The position numbers and the translations under genes were made by a program. This document shows, in pieces, positions 32,584 to 41,400 of a DNA stretch of 64,000 nt. Under the pieces are notes generated by a model, which did no database searches, was not told the DNA's origin, and worked only from the letters and a program-made list of their open reading frames with translations. Location: NCBI RefSeq assembly GCF_028765165.1, contig NZ_JARADB010000003.1, forward strand, positions 851,210-915,209. Reading direction: 5' to 3'. How positions within the stretch are numbered: position 1 is the stretch's first letter; every line of letters begins with the position of its first letter. This stretch comes from Paenibacillus sp. MAHUQ-63 (GTDB lineage: Bacteria > Bacillota > Bacilli > Paenibacillales > NBRC-103111).

Positions 32584-34071
32584 TCAGTACTGCGTATAAA
32601 TGACTTTATTTTCCGTGTAGAACTGCTGATTGGTACTGCCGATGGAGAAAGCCCCAAAGCCGGACAGCTTCACGCCGCCGAACGGCATATGCGCTTCGCT
32701 TGCCGTACCATGATTAATGTGTACCATCCCGGCTTCGAGACGTGCGGCGAACGCATTCGCATCGTTCAATTCATCCGTGAATACCGATGCGGCCAGGCCA
32801 TACTCGGTCCCATTGGCGATCCGCAATGCGTCTTCCTTCGTATCGGCTTCAATGACCGAAAGCACCGGACCGAAAATTTCCTCGCGGGCAATCGTCATGT
32901 CTTCGGTTACCTTCACGAACAATGCCGGCTCCATGTAAGCGCCCGTTTGGTACGTTCCGCCGCTGAGCACAGCGCCGCCATACAGCAGCTCCGCTCCCTC
33001 TTCCTTGCCCAGTCGGACGTAACGCTGCACGGATTCCAGCTGATCTTGGTTCACGAGCGGGCCCATATGAATGCCTGGTTCCCAGGCCGGGCCTACGCGC
33101 AGCCCCTTCACTTCCTCCAGCAATGCCGCTGTGAGTTGCTGTGCCTGCGATTTAAGTACCACTACCCGGCTGATGGATGTGCACCGCTGACCGGAGCAAG
33201 CAAATGCTGCAGATACGATCTGCTTCGCTGCGCCCGCAAGGTCCGCATAGTTCAATACCGCGGCGGCATTCTTACCGCCGAGCTCCAGCTGCGTGCGCAC
33301 CAAACGCTCGGCAGCTATCTGTTGAATGCGCAAGCCGAGCTCCGTAGATCCCGTGAAGCTGATCCCTTTGACACGGCGATGCTTCGTAAGCGGATCTCCC
33401 ACGCGGGAGCCTCCGCCTGTCACCATGTTCACGACTCCGCTCGGAACTCCGGCTTCTGTGAACAGCTCCATGAGCCTTGCCGACGCCCAAGGCGTTGCAG
33501 AAGCAGGCTTGAACACGACGGTACAGCCGTAGGCCAGTGCGGGAGCGATCTTGCGAACCGGGGTAACTACCGGGAAATTCCATGGGGCAATGGCCGCAAC
33601 GACGCCAATCGGATAACGGACAACCGTATTGCTGACATTCCGGCGTTCGCTTGGAGCTGTTTCGCCCAAGATCCGCGAGGCTTCGCCGGCGGCAAACCGC
33701 GCTTCCTTCGCCGCCCGGGCCACTTCGCCACGGGATTCGGCGATCGTCTTGCCCTGCTCGGCAGACAAGCGATAAGCCAGCTCGTCGCGGTCAAGCTCCA
33801 GCAGGTCTGCGAACCGCAGCAGCATCTGCCCCCGCTCCGGGCCCGGCACCGCGGACCAGCTTGAGGAGGCGGCATCCGCCGCCTCAACGGCTCTGTTCAC
33901 GTCTGCGGCGTCGGAATCGGCGAAGCGCCCGAGTACCCTTTCGCGCTCTGCAGCGTGAAAGATAGGGAATGAACGTCCTCCCTCTGCAGGCGTCCACTCG
34001 CCGTTTATGTAGTTGCCATAGTTTTTACCGGCCGCTTCCTGCAGCCAACTAAGCATTTCATGCTCTGACAT
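32584..34071 (-). CDS. NAD(P)-dependent aldehyde dehydrogenase
   Basis: Oxidises an aldehyde to the acid. Counting from the chosen start, the 495-residue enzyme has N165 in PWNF, the general base E263 in LELGGKN and the nucleophile C297 in SGQRC, the full ALDH set. The start is ATG 34071 (MSEHEMLSW), with AAGGAG about 10 bases before it; the GTG one codon upstream is also possible. A longer frame to 34155 runs into the neighbouring gene without similarity. It is encoded between Fe-ADH (19-base gap) and the D-hydroxyacid dehydrogenase (15-base gap). Family resemblance is to succinate-semialdehyde, glycolaldehyde or lactaldehyde-type enzymes. Confidence 0.94.
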   Translation of the reverse strand: MSEHEMLSWLQEAAGKNYGNYINGEWTPAEGGRSFPIFHAAERERVLGRFADSDAADVNRAVEAADAASSSWSAVPGPERGQMLLRFADLLELDRDELAYRLSAEQGKTIAESRGEVARAAKEARFAAGEASRILGETAPSERRNVSNTVVRYPIGVVAAIAPWNFPVVTPVRKIAPALAYGCTVVFKPASATPWASARLMELFTEAGVPSGVVNMVTGGGSRVGDPLTKHRRVKGISFTGSTELGLRIQQIAAERLVRTQLELGGKNAAAVLNYADLAGAAKQIVSAAFACSGQRCTSISRVVVLKSQAQQLTAALLEEVKGLRVGPAWEPGIHMGPLVNQDQLESVQRYVRLGKEEGAELLYGGAVLSGGTYQTGAYMEPALFVKVTEDMTIAREEIFGPVLSVIEADTKEDALRIANGTEYGLAASVFTDELNDANAFAARLEAGMVHINHGTASEAHMPFGGVKLSGFGAFSIGSTNQQFYTENKVIYTQY

Positions 34072-34090
34072 CACGCATTCGCTCCTTTCG

Positions 34091-35275
34091 TTACCTGACC
34101 GTAACGGTAGTGGACTTGGACATTGCGGCGCGGCATAGCTGTTTGAGATCTTCATGGGTCGGTTTCACAGGATTAACCGGCACGTTGCCCGATTGCATCG
34201 CTTCTTCGGCAATCATATCCAGTGCCTCCTCCGTTACGCCATAATCCGAAAGCGTCTGTGTAATGCCGATATCCGCTTTCAACCGGCGAATCGCAGCAAC
34301 TGACAGCTCTGCACCCTCCCGCAAGGAAAGATCGTCGGTCTTCTCACCGAAAATGACGGCAATTTCCTTGAATTTCTCCAAATTTCCAATCAGATTGAAG
34401 GCCATAACTTCAGGCAGCAGGATCGCGTTAACGACACCGTGTGGAATTTTGAAATGTGCGCCCAGCGGAATAGCAAGCGCATGCGAAAGCCCGAGACGCG
34501 TCGGATTGAACGCCATGGCCGCGATCAGACTGGCAAGCAGCATATCGTGCCGCGCTTGCAAATTCTCTCCTTGGACGACGGCGGTCCGCAGACTGCGGGC
34601 AATCATCTTCATCGCCTGGATCGACATGCCCTCGGATATCGGCTGTGTTGCTTTATTAACGTAGGATTCCAATGCGTGCGTCAAAGCGTCCATTCCCGTG
34701 GAAGCCGTGAGCGCAGCCGGTAAAGAGACCGTCAGTTCCGGATCGCATAATGCCAATGACGGACAATTATACGGGCTGCCCACGCTCAGCTTGACCTTCG
34801 CTTTCTTGTCGGAAAGCACCGACCAAATCGTAAGCTCACTACCGGTCCCTGCAGTCGTTGGAACCGCAATGACTGGAGCTCCTTTGCGCGGCACTTTGTT
34901 GATGCCTACATAGTCGCGAATGTTGCCTTCGTTGCCTAGCATCAAGCCGACAGCCTTCGCCGTATCGAGCGAGCTTCCGCCGCCAATGCCGACAACCAGG
35001 TCGCAGCCTTCGGATTGGGCCAGCTCCGTTGCCGCTGCAACCGATTCAATATTCGGATCGGGTTCAATGTCCGAGTAGATGACATATGGAATTTCTTCTT
35101 CACTTAACGGTGCTGTTAGCCGGTCGACGCCGCCTGCTTTAAGGACGCCGGGATCACTGACGATAAGCACCTTGCTTCCGCCAAGCTCACGAACATGGCG
35201 TGGCAATGTCTTCGCAGCTCCATGGCCGAACTCTATGGCCGTCGGCAGCTCATATCGGAATATCCGGTTGATCAT
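34091..35275 (-). CDS. Iron-containing (group III) alcohol dehydrogenase
   Basis: NAD(P)-dependent dehydrogenase of 394 residues. The N-terminal domain has GIGGGSSLDTAK for the cofactor and VPTTAGTGSE. The C-terminal metal domain has the conserved His-rich stretch LSHALAIPLGAHFKIPHG. Members include lactaldehyde reductase (FucO), 1,3-propanediol and butanol dehydrogenases, and hydroxyacid-oxoacid transhydrogenases. It follows the histidine kinase gene by 19 bases and precedes ALDH by 19, so the pair can interconvert alcohol, aldehyde and acid. Confidence 0.93.
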   Translation of the reverse strand: MINRIFRYELPTAIEFGHGAAKTLPRHVRELGGSKVLIVSDPGVLKAGGVDRLTAPLSEEEIPYVIYSDIEPDPNIESVAAATELAQSEGCDLVVGIGGGSSLDTAKAVGLMLGNEGNIRDYVGINKVPRKGAPVIAVPTTAGTGSELTIWSVLSDKKAKVKLSVGSPYNCPSLALCDPELTVSLPAALTASTGMDALTHALESYVNKATQPISEGMSIQAMKMIARSLRTAVVQGENLQARHDMLLASLIAAMAFNPTRLGLSHALAIPLGAHFKIPHGVVNAILLPEVMAFNLIGNLEKFKEIAVIFGEKTDDLSLREGAELSVAAIRRLKADIGITQTLSDYGVTEEALDMIAEEAMQSGNVPVNPVKPTHEDLKQLCRAAMSKSTTVTVR

Positions 35276-35294
35276 CTTATTTCCTCCTTTATGT

Positions 35295-37088
35295 TCAATC
35301 CATATTTTTGGGCAGCGAGGCTACCACGCTAAATCCCCGGTCCGGCCTCCGGTCTACATGGAGACCGTATTCAGTTCCGTACAGCATTTGCAAACGATCG
35401 TGAATGTTCTTCAAGCCAAGACTCTTCTTCGGCTCGGCATATTGTCCGGCATGCTTGTGCAAAGTGCTGCGAATAGCCGCCAATTTCTCATCGCTGATCT
35501 CCGCTCCGTCATCCTCCACACCGATATGAAGCGCTTGCTCATCGACAGCCGCCCAGATCGTAATCGTTCCTTGCTCTTCCTTCATCTCAATCCCGTGAAA
35601 GATGGCGTTCTCCACCAGCGGCTGAATGATAAGCTTCGGAATCTGGTAATTTAACGTCTCCTCAGGAATACGGGTTTCGAGCTCGAAGCGGTCTCCATAC
35701 CGGAACTTCTGGATGCTGATGTAATCTTTGACATGCTGTAGCTCCTCATAGAGGCTGACAATAGGCGCGCCCTTGATACTAAAACGGAAAATTTTCGCCA
35801 GACTGACCGCCATCTCCCCAATATCAGGAGCTTGATGAATGTCCGACAGCCATTTGATGGACTGCAGCGTGTTATACAGAAAGTGCGGGTTAATTTGCGC
35901 TTCCAGCGACGCCAGTTCAGCTTCTTTTTGCTTCAAATTAGAGACGAATACCGTTGAGATCAAGTTCTGAATGTCGCCGATCATAATATTGAAATGCTTG
36001 TTGAGCTTTCCAATTTCATCCGAATTGTCCACTCTGGCGCGGACTGACATGTTGCCTTCCGCCACCTTCTCCATGAGCCGGATCAAGTTGGAAATGGGCC
36101 GTGTGATGCGCTGGCTTAGCAAGTAAGCGATAATGGTGCTCATCACCGTCATGATACAGACGGAGATCAATATAATATTTTTGACTCTGGATGCATCGAC
36201 GAACAATTCGTTGGCAGGAACAACTGTAATTATTTTCCATCCCGTTGTATGGATCGTAGCGAACGCGACCAGCTTTCGAACATCGGGTTCATCGGTGAAA
36301 TAGTAGCCGTTATCCTCCGCGAACACAGGCTTGAACAGCGCGCTCTTCGCCGCTTCCAGCTGCTGGGTAACAAGCAATTTGTCGCTGATGGAGATTACGT
36401 TGTTCACATCATCCAGAATCATCGTGTATCCGTTCGGAGCCACACGGCCGGTTGTATAGATGTTCTCTAAGGTTCTCTCATTGACGTCCATCCACAGGAT
36501 ACCGATTTGCCGGCCGTATGAGTTGCGAACTTTCTTCAGGAAAGTGACTACATTGGCATTCGAGCTAATCGTATACCCGCTTACTTTGTGGGAAGGCGAC
36601 CACTTGGCATCCGCCGAATCGGATTGGCTAAATGCCTGAAACCATGGAAAATCAGTGAAATTCGGCTTCTCTCTTAGTTGATTGGCCGAGGAGAAATAGG
36701 TTCCGTTCGTATCGATGAAATACATGCCGTTAATATCGTTACGGTAAATCGTATATTTATTCATCTCATCTTCAACGCTTCGGCTGATTTGGCTTTTTTC
36801 ATAATCGGAGGCATACGGATACGCTTCAATTTGCTTTTTGATCGGGTTAGGCAGGTTGAAAGAGTCGTAGAAAGCCGTATTGGCCGCCTTCTCGGCATCC
36901 TCCAAAATGACTTCCGAGTTGATGGAAAGCTGATGAACGGTTTGCTGGATCGAACGGCTCAAGTTATTGTTGATAATATGCGTCGCTACACTGTAGGCAA
37001 AATAACTGACGACCGTCAAAGGCAGTACGACCAGACTTAGAAAAGATAGCATCAGCTTGGTGAATAAATTCAAACGCACCTTTTTCAT
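35295..37088 (-). CDS. YesM-like sensor histidine kinase
   Basis: Membrane sensor kinase of 597 residues. TM1 is at about residues 12-35, a large extracellular Cache-type domain lies to about 290, and TM2 is at about 295-317. HAMP follows (RITRPISNLIRLMEKVAEGN), then a His_kinase domain with the phospho-acceptor H in PHFLYNTLQSI, and a C-terminal HATPase (VENAIFHGIE, GLKNIHDRLQ). Its start overlaps the response regulator stop by four bases, so the two are translationally coupled. Such pairs usually sense extracellular sugars or oligosaccharides and activate nearby ABC importers. Confidence 0.95.
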   Translation of the reverse strand: MKKVRLNLFTKLMLSFLSLVVLPLTVVSYFAYSVATHIINNNLSRSIQQTVHQLSINSEVILEDAEKAANTAFYDSFNLPNPIKKQIEAYPYASDYEKSQISRSVEDEMNKYTIYRNDINGMYFIDTNGTYFSSANQLREKPNFTDFPWFQAFSQSDSADAKWSPSHKVSGYTISSNANVVTFLKKVRNSYGRQIGILWMDVNERTLENIYTTGRVAPNGYTMILDDVNNVISISDKLLVTQQLEAAKSALFKPVFAEDNGYYFTDEPDVRKLVAFATIHTTGWKIITVVPANELFVDASRVKNIILISVCIMTVMSTIIAYLLSQRITRPISNLIRLMEKVAEGNMSVRARVDNSDEIGKLNKHFNIMIGDIQNLISTVFVSNLKQKEAELASLEAQINPHFLYNTLQSIKWLSDIHQAPDIGEMAVSLAKIFRFSIKGAPIVSLYEELQHVKDYISIQKFRYGDRFELETRIPEETLNYQIPKLIIQPLVENAIFHGIEMKEEQGTITIWAAVDEQALHIGVEDDGAEISDEKLAAIRSTLHKHAGQYAEPKKSLGLKNIHDRLQMLYGTEYGLHVDRRPDRGFSVVASLPKNMD

Positions 37089-38671
37089 GGCGCAAGCTTC
37101 CTGAATTCACCAGGCGTCATCCCCGTATGCTTCTTAAACATCTGCCCGAAGTGGCGAAAATCCTTGTAGCCTACCGCTTCCGCAACCTCATAGTTCTTCA
37201 TGCCGCCTCCGGCAAGTAACTCCTTCGCCTTCTCAAGCCGCAGTACAGCCAGAAAATCGGAGAAGTTGCTTCCCGTTTCTTGAACGAATAAATAGCTGAG
37301 ATAGCTGCGGTTTAAGAACACTCGGTTCGCTGCGTCAGCAAGCGATATATCATCCTTGTAATGCAGATGAAGAAACTCGATCACATCGCGAATGACTTTA
37401 CTGTACGGTTTGGGCAAATGCTGATGTAGGGTGTGCACGGATTCCTGAAATAAAGCTTCCAAGCTTATCACGGCTTCATTCAGCGTATCGGACAAGTACA
37501 AGACTTCACGCACCCGCTCATGCAAATCCGTCTGGATTTCACGGCTCCGTTCCTTCAGCAGCATTTCCAGTGATTCCGCCAGCTTCAAATAAAAAGCTTC
37601 GATGCTCTCCGGATCGTACATGCAGTCTTTGGCAAAACGAACCTTCAATTTCTCCATTTCGTCAAGCATCGCCTTCGTACTGCCCAACTGCAGCGACTGC
37701 ATGATCGTCTGAATGATATCGTTACCTGAGAAGGCTTTGCCCGCTTCCTCACCCGTGAAAGCGAAGATCCGTTTGGCCGGGTACAGCCAGCGTAATTTCA
37801 ACGCGCGGTCGGCATCGCGATAAGACCGGCGCAGCCCCTGAAGGCCGGAAGCGATACTGCCGAAGCCCCAGGTGGTCGGCACGCGCAAATATTCCAGCAC
37901 TGCCGCTTGCGCCTTGACTACAAATTCCTCCATCTTTTTGTAATCGCTCTCATCTTGATTTATAACTAACACGAGACTTCCGGGACGAAGATCGACAAGC
38001 TCGCCGGTCCCCTCTGTCCGAAGCAGTTCTTCGAGAATATTTTGTACGGCATAATGAAGCAATCCGCCATCCCGGAACAGGGTGCTTTTCTCTTTGAACG
38101 AATTGATTTTCACCAGGGCAACGGCATTTCTGCCGCAAATGGAATCATTTAAGCCGACCACATGCTCATAACGCTTAAGCTCTTTCTCACCGGATTCACC
38201 GAACAACAGCTCCTTCAGCACTTTCTGTCTGGCTATGCCGACCGATTGCTGCAGAAGGTGTGACAGTTGCTCCTGCTCACGAAGCTTACCCCGTTCGTCA
38301 ACAATTTCTTGCGTCACTTTGTCGATCGTTTGTCCCAGCGATTTGCTGTCAATCGGCTTGAGCAGATAGTCCGTCACTCCGATCGCAATGGACTTCTTGG
38401 CATAGCTGAATTCATCATAGCCTGAAATAATGACGATTTTGATAGCTGGCCATCGTTCTTTAACGGCTCGCGACAGCTCCAAACCGTCTAATCCCGGCAT
38501 CCGGACGTCTGTCAGCAGCAAGTCCGGCTGCCGCTCCTCGACCATCTGCAGGGCAATTCTTCCGTTCGGGGCCGTTTGAATTTCGCCGATTCCATAGCTG
38601 CTCCAATTTATCGCCTTCTGAATACCCATCCGCATCAACGGTTCATCATCTACGATTAATGCTGTCAACAT
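37085..38671 (-). CDS. YesN-like response regulator with AraC-type DNA-binding domain
   Basis: Protein of 528 residues. The N-terminal receiver (LIVDDEPLMRMG, LLTDVRMPGLDG with the phosphorylated Asp, and the switch K in YLLKP) is followed by a long linker of about 280 residues and a C-terminal AraC/XylS double HTH (ANRVFLNRSYLSYLF, VAEAVGYKDFRHFGQMFKK). The start is ATG 38671, with AGGAGG 10 bases upstream; an open extension to 38737 is not supported. It is first in the operon with its kinase and three dehydrogenases. Targets probably include the neighbouring catabolic and transport operons. Confidence 0.95.
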   Translation of the reverse strand: MLTALIVDDEPLMRMGIQKAINWSSYGIGEIQTAPNGRIALQMVEERQPDLLLTDVRMPGLDGLELSRAVKERWPAIKIVIISGYDEFSYAKKSIAIGVTDYLLKPIDSKSLGQTIDKVTQEIVDERGKLREQEQLSHLLQQSVGIARQKVLKELLFGESGEKELKRYEHVVGLNDSICGRNAVALVKINSFKEKSTLFRDGGLLHYAVQNILEELLRTEGTGELVDLRPGSLVLVINQDESDYKKMEEFVVKAQAAVLEYLRVPTTWGFGSIASGLQGLRRSYRDADRALKLRWLYPAKRIFAFTGEEAGKAFSGNDIIQTIMQSLQLGSTKAMLDEMEKLKVRFAKDCMYDPESIEAFYLKLAESLEMLLKERSREIQTDLHERVREVLYLSDTLNEAVISLEALFQESVHTLHQHLPKPYSKVIRDVIEFLHLHYKDDISLADAANRVFLNRSYLSYLFVQETGSNFSDFLAVLRLEKAKELLAGGGMKNYEVAEAVGYKDFRHFGQMFKKHTGMTPGEFRKLAP

Positions 38672-38831
38672 ACTCTTGTTCCCTCCTGCAATGGATACTT
38701 GATTTCGGACGATCGCGTTGCTAACTATAGAATTCAACGAAGCTGCTCCTTTCCCTTTAGAATTGCCTGCGTCCCGCTATTTCCTGAACAAGGCGTGGGC
38801 AGGGATGACCCTTGGGATCACCTTCTGACCG

Positions 38832-39701
38832 TCACCCTCTGACTATACGGCTCACCGCCGCAAAATCCAGCTCACCGCTTTCCTTGGCAGCCATTTCATA
38901 CAGCTGAAATGCATGTGAAGTCACCGGCATCGGCTGACCGGCCGCTTCCTGAAGGGCAATACCGATGTCCTTCTTCATGAGATGAAGCTTAAAGCCCGGC
39001 TGGAAATTATGCTCAGCAATTGCCTGGGCTTTGTTCGCGAACATCCAGGACCCGCCGGAGCTGCTGCCAATCACTTTCTGCAAGGCGGCCAAGTCCACAT
39101 CCAGCTTCTCCGCTAATGCGATTGCCTCGGAGGCAGCCAGCATATGCACGGCGGCGAGCATCTGGTTGATTGCCTTCACCGCCTTGCCTGCGCCGATCGC
39201 ACCGACGGAGTGCACCGTTTGGGCGATCGCGCCAAGGATGGGCTGTGCCAGCTCCAACGCCTCCTCGCTGCCTCCAACCATCACCGTGAGCGTTCCCTTC
39301 TCCGCCCCGATCGTGCCTCCGCTGACGGGAGCGTCCAAAACCAACGCCCCTCTGGCAGCATAAGCCTCCGCAACCTCCTTCATCGCGCCTGGAGATCCGG
39401 ATGTCATCTCCATCAGCAATTGGTCTTCGCGCACCTCGGCCAGCACCTCGCTAGCGAGCAGCACCTGCCGCATTTGCCGGTCCTCCGGCAATATGCTAAT
39501 GACCGCGCCGGCAGCGGCAATCGCCTCCGCCGGGGAAGCGTGCACCTCGGCCCCGAGCCTGCGGAGCTCATCTGCGGGAGCCGGGTCTCGGTGAACGGCT
39601 ACATGCAGCTTAAAGCCTGCTCTCGCCAAGTTTTTGGCCATCGGCAAACCCATCGCGCCCAGCCCGAGAAAGGCAATTTGACGCATATCTAGCGGATTCA
39701 T
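38832..39701 (-). CDS. Beta-hydroxyacid dehydrogenase (tartronate-semialdehyde reductase/HIBADH type)
   Basis: NAD(P)-dependent enzyme of 289 residues. FLGLGAMGLPMA near the N-terminus is the cofactor motif, LDAPVSGG the substrate loop, and GAGKAVKAINQML holds the catalytic Lys of this family. Possible substrates are tartronate semialdehyde, 3-hydroxyisobutyrate or L-threonate. Reduction of tartronate semialdehyde would fit a sugar-acid route, as an inference. The start is ATG 39701, with AAGGGGG 8-10 bases before it; the longer open frame covers the terminator region and is rejected. A 160-base gap separates it from the response regulator. Confidence 0.93.
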   Translation of the reverse strand: MNPLDMRQIAFLGLGAMGLPMAKNLARAGFKLHVAVHRDPAPADELRRLGAEVHASPAEAIAAAGAVISILPEDRQMRQVLLASEVLAEVREDQLLMEMTSGSPGAMKEVAEAYAARGALVLDAPVSGGTIGAEKGTLTVMVGGSEEALELAQPILGAIAQTVHSVGAIGAGKAVKAINQMLAAVHMLAASEAIALAEKLDVDLAALQKVIGSSSGGSWMFANKAQAIAEHNFQPGFKLHLMKKDIGIALQEAAGQPMPVTSHAFQLYEMAAKESGELDFAAVSRIVRG

Positions 39702-39742
39702 CGTGATTTCCCCCTTGGATGTGAATGTAATGATGGAATAAG

Positions 39743-39770
39743 GAAAAACCCCGGCGTAACCGGGATTTTC
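39743..39770 (-). terminator. Terminator after the ABC/RraA operon
   Basis: On the minus strand CCCGG TTACG CCGGGG is followed by TTTTT, five bases after the RraA stop. It separates this operon from the beta-hydroxyacid dehydrogenase gene. Confidence 0.8.
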
Positions 39771-39774
39771 GTAC

Positions 39775-40491
39775 TTAGTAGCCGGCAACGGACGCATCGA
39801 CGGATATGCCCATTTTATCGTACAGCTTGCGGCGGCTCTTCTTATCCGCTTCCATTTCCTGAGTGGCATATTTGGCAACTTCCCACGCTTTTTCAATAGG
39901 CACAACTACGATGCCGTCGCCGTCCGCTACGATGATATCGTTCGGCCGCACGAGCTGGCCGTTAATGTTAACCGGGATATCTTTGGCCTGGAACTCAACG
40001 CGCCCTTGCACCATCGTTTGTGACACATAACGGGAGAATACCGGCACTTGATTCAGGATCAGCTCATCCGTATCGCGCGCTCCGCCATTCGTGATGATGC
40101 CACGACAGCCTTGGCTTTTGTATTCCAAGCCGTTATTGGAGCCGATAATGCCGACGTTCGTATCGCTGGCGTCAAGCACAAGCACATCGTCTTCGCCGAT
40201 TTCCTTACCCCAATGATAGGTGGCAACGTTGCCGTACCAGTGATTGGAGAATTTCGTATAAGCTTCCGGATCCATCGTAGGGATCGTGCGGTTTGTCGGC
40301 ACGAATTGAACCGTTTTGGCAAAGCCGCAGAAGTTTGTGCGGAAGAGAGGCTTGATCGTATCTGTGTAGATACTGCCCACGAAATGCATCATGTTCCAAT
40401 CCATGCCGTCACGCACGTCTGCAACGCGCAGCTTACGGTATACTTCCATCAATTTTTGCTTTTCTTCTTTGGTCAATTCGATCATTTTCAT
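39775..40491 (-). CDS. RraA/HMG-aldolase family protein (copy A)
   Basis: Protein of 236-238 residues in the RraA-like superfamily, which includes 4-hydroxy-4-methyl-2-oxoglutarate and related pyruvate-forming class II aldolases. The key GGARDTDE motif holds the Arg-Asp pair of the aldolases, and ADGDGIVVVP is the other family signature. It opens LRVADVRDGMDWNMMH like copies C and D (47171 and 47889), so these three are close paralogs. ATG 40485 has better spacing from GAGGTG than ATG 40491. It is last in the operon after two permeases (59-base gap). An aldolase role is inferred; RNase-regulator naming does not apply to this metabolic context. Confidence 0.88.
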   Translation of the reverse strand: MKMIELTKEEKQKLMEVYRKLRVADVRDGMDWNMMHFVGSIYTDTIKPLFRTNFCGFAKTVQFVPTNRTIPTMDPEAYTKFSNHWYGNVATYHWGKEIGEDDVLVLDASDTNVGIIGSNNGLEYKSQGCRGIITNGGARDTDELILNQVPVFSRYVSQTMVQGRVEFQAKDIPVNINGQLVRPNDIIVADGDGIVVVPIEKAWEVAKYATQEMEADKKSRRKLYDKMGISVDASVAGY

Positions 40492-40550
40492 TCACCTCAA
40501 CAATGGATTTGGTTGTTACATTGGCAAGCTATATCCAAGAGCGATTCGGA

Positions 40551-41384
40551 TCAAAGCTTCAAACCGCTCGATGCCACACTTTCAATGACATAACGCTGCA
40601 GGATAAGGAACAAGACAACCATCGGGATAATGGTTAAAGTTGCAAGGGCAAGGCTGCTCCCGATATAGGTTCCGTTCGGCCCTAGCGTAAAATTCGCCAC
40701 GCCGATGGAGACGGTGAACATGCTGCTCTTCGATAACATGAGAAGCGGCCAAAGCAGCTCGTTCCACTTATGCATCACCGTAATGATCGACAAAGTCGCG
40801 ATGATCGGTGCCGTTAGCGGCAAATAAATGCGCATGAAGATCTTAAAATGATGAGCTCCATCCATTTTGGCGGCTTCCCCCAACTCATTCGGCAGCGAAT
40901 CCATAAACTGCTTCACGAGGAAGACGCCGAACGGATACGCGAGTGTCGGAAGAATAACCCCAACGAAGGAATTGATCAGATGCAGCTGATTGAACACTAG
41001 AAATCGTGTAAATACGATAACTTGATCAGGCACCATCATAGCGGTGAGAATAAGGAGGAGCCATATTTTCTTCCCCCTGAACTCCCCTTTGGCCAGGGCA
41101 TACCCTGCTAGCGTGGCGCCCGCGATATGACCTGCCACGGAACCGGCAACTATAATAAGCGAATTGAGATAGTACGTGCCAATCGGCAAGGATTTGAAAA
41201 TCAATGAGAAGTTCTTCCACCCGAACTCTTCCGGAACGATGCGGGGCGGGAAGCTGAGCCCGAAATTCGCATTCACGTCCAGCGAGATGCCTATCATAAG
41301 CACGAACGGATAGAGAAAGACCACGGCCAGCGCCGAAAGTACGAGCAGCCGGACCATTTCCAACGCTTGATTGCGTCTTGTCAT
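40551..41384 (-). CDS. Carbohydrate ABC transporter permease (MalG-like)
   Basis: Inner-membrane permease of 277 residues with six helices. It carries the EAA loop (NELGEAAKMDGAHHFKIFMRIYLPLTAP) that contacts the ATPase, with the typical xxxEAAxxDGA pattern, and belongs to the CUT1 family. It pairs with the permease at 41401 (16-base gap) and the binding protein at 42397. No ATPase gene is in the window, so a shared MsmX-type ATPase is expected. The substrate is probably a sugar acid or a related polyhydroxy compound, given the enzymes around it. Confidence 0.94.
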   Translation of the reverse strand: MTRRNQALEMVRLLVLSALAVVFLYPFVLMIGISLDVNANFGLSFPPRIVPEEFGWKNFSLIFKSLPIGTYYLNSLIIVAGSVAGHIAGATLAGYALAKGEFRGKKIWLLLILTAMMVPDQVIVFTRFLVFNQLHLINSFVGVILPTLAYPFGVFLVKQFMDSLPNELGEAAKMDGAHHFKIFMRIYLPLTAPIIATLSIITVMHKWNELLWPLLMLSKSSMFTVSIGVANFTLGPNGTYIGSSLALATLTIIPMVVLFLILQRYVIESVASSGLKL

Positions 41385-41400
41385 TCGAACCTGCCTCCTT

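Noticed and set aside
32689..33864. A long open frame of about 390 codons on the plus strand, antisense to the aldehyde dehydrogenase gene.
   Set aside because: It is the complement of a high-GC gene with complete ALDH motifs. The frame gives no recognisable domain and has no ribosome site. Similar antisense frames at 31711-32193, 47856-48536 and 42388-42954 were rejected for the same reason.
34091..35275. Glycerol dehydrogenase or 3-dehydroquinate synthase-like enzyme instead of Fe-ADH.
   Set aside because: The GGGSSLDTAK and HALAIPLGAHFKIPHG motifs and the length favour the group III Fe-ADH family.
39702..39905. N-terminal extension of the beta-hydroxyacid dehydrogenase.
   Set aside because: It would run through a clear terminator and into the RraA gene. 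ATG 39701 has a good ribosome site directly before the Rossmann motif.
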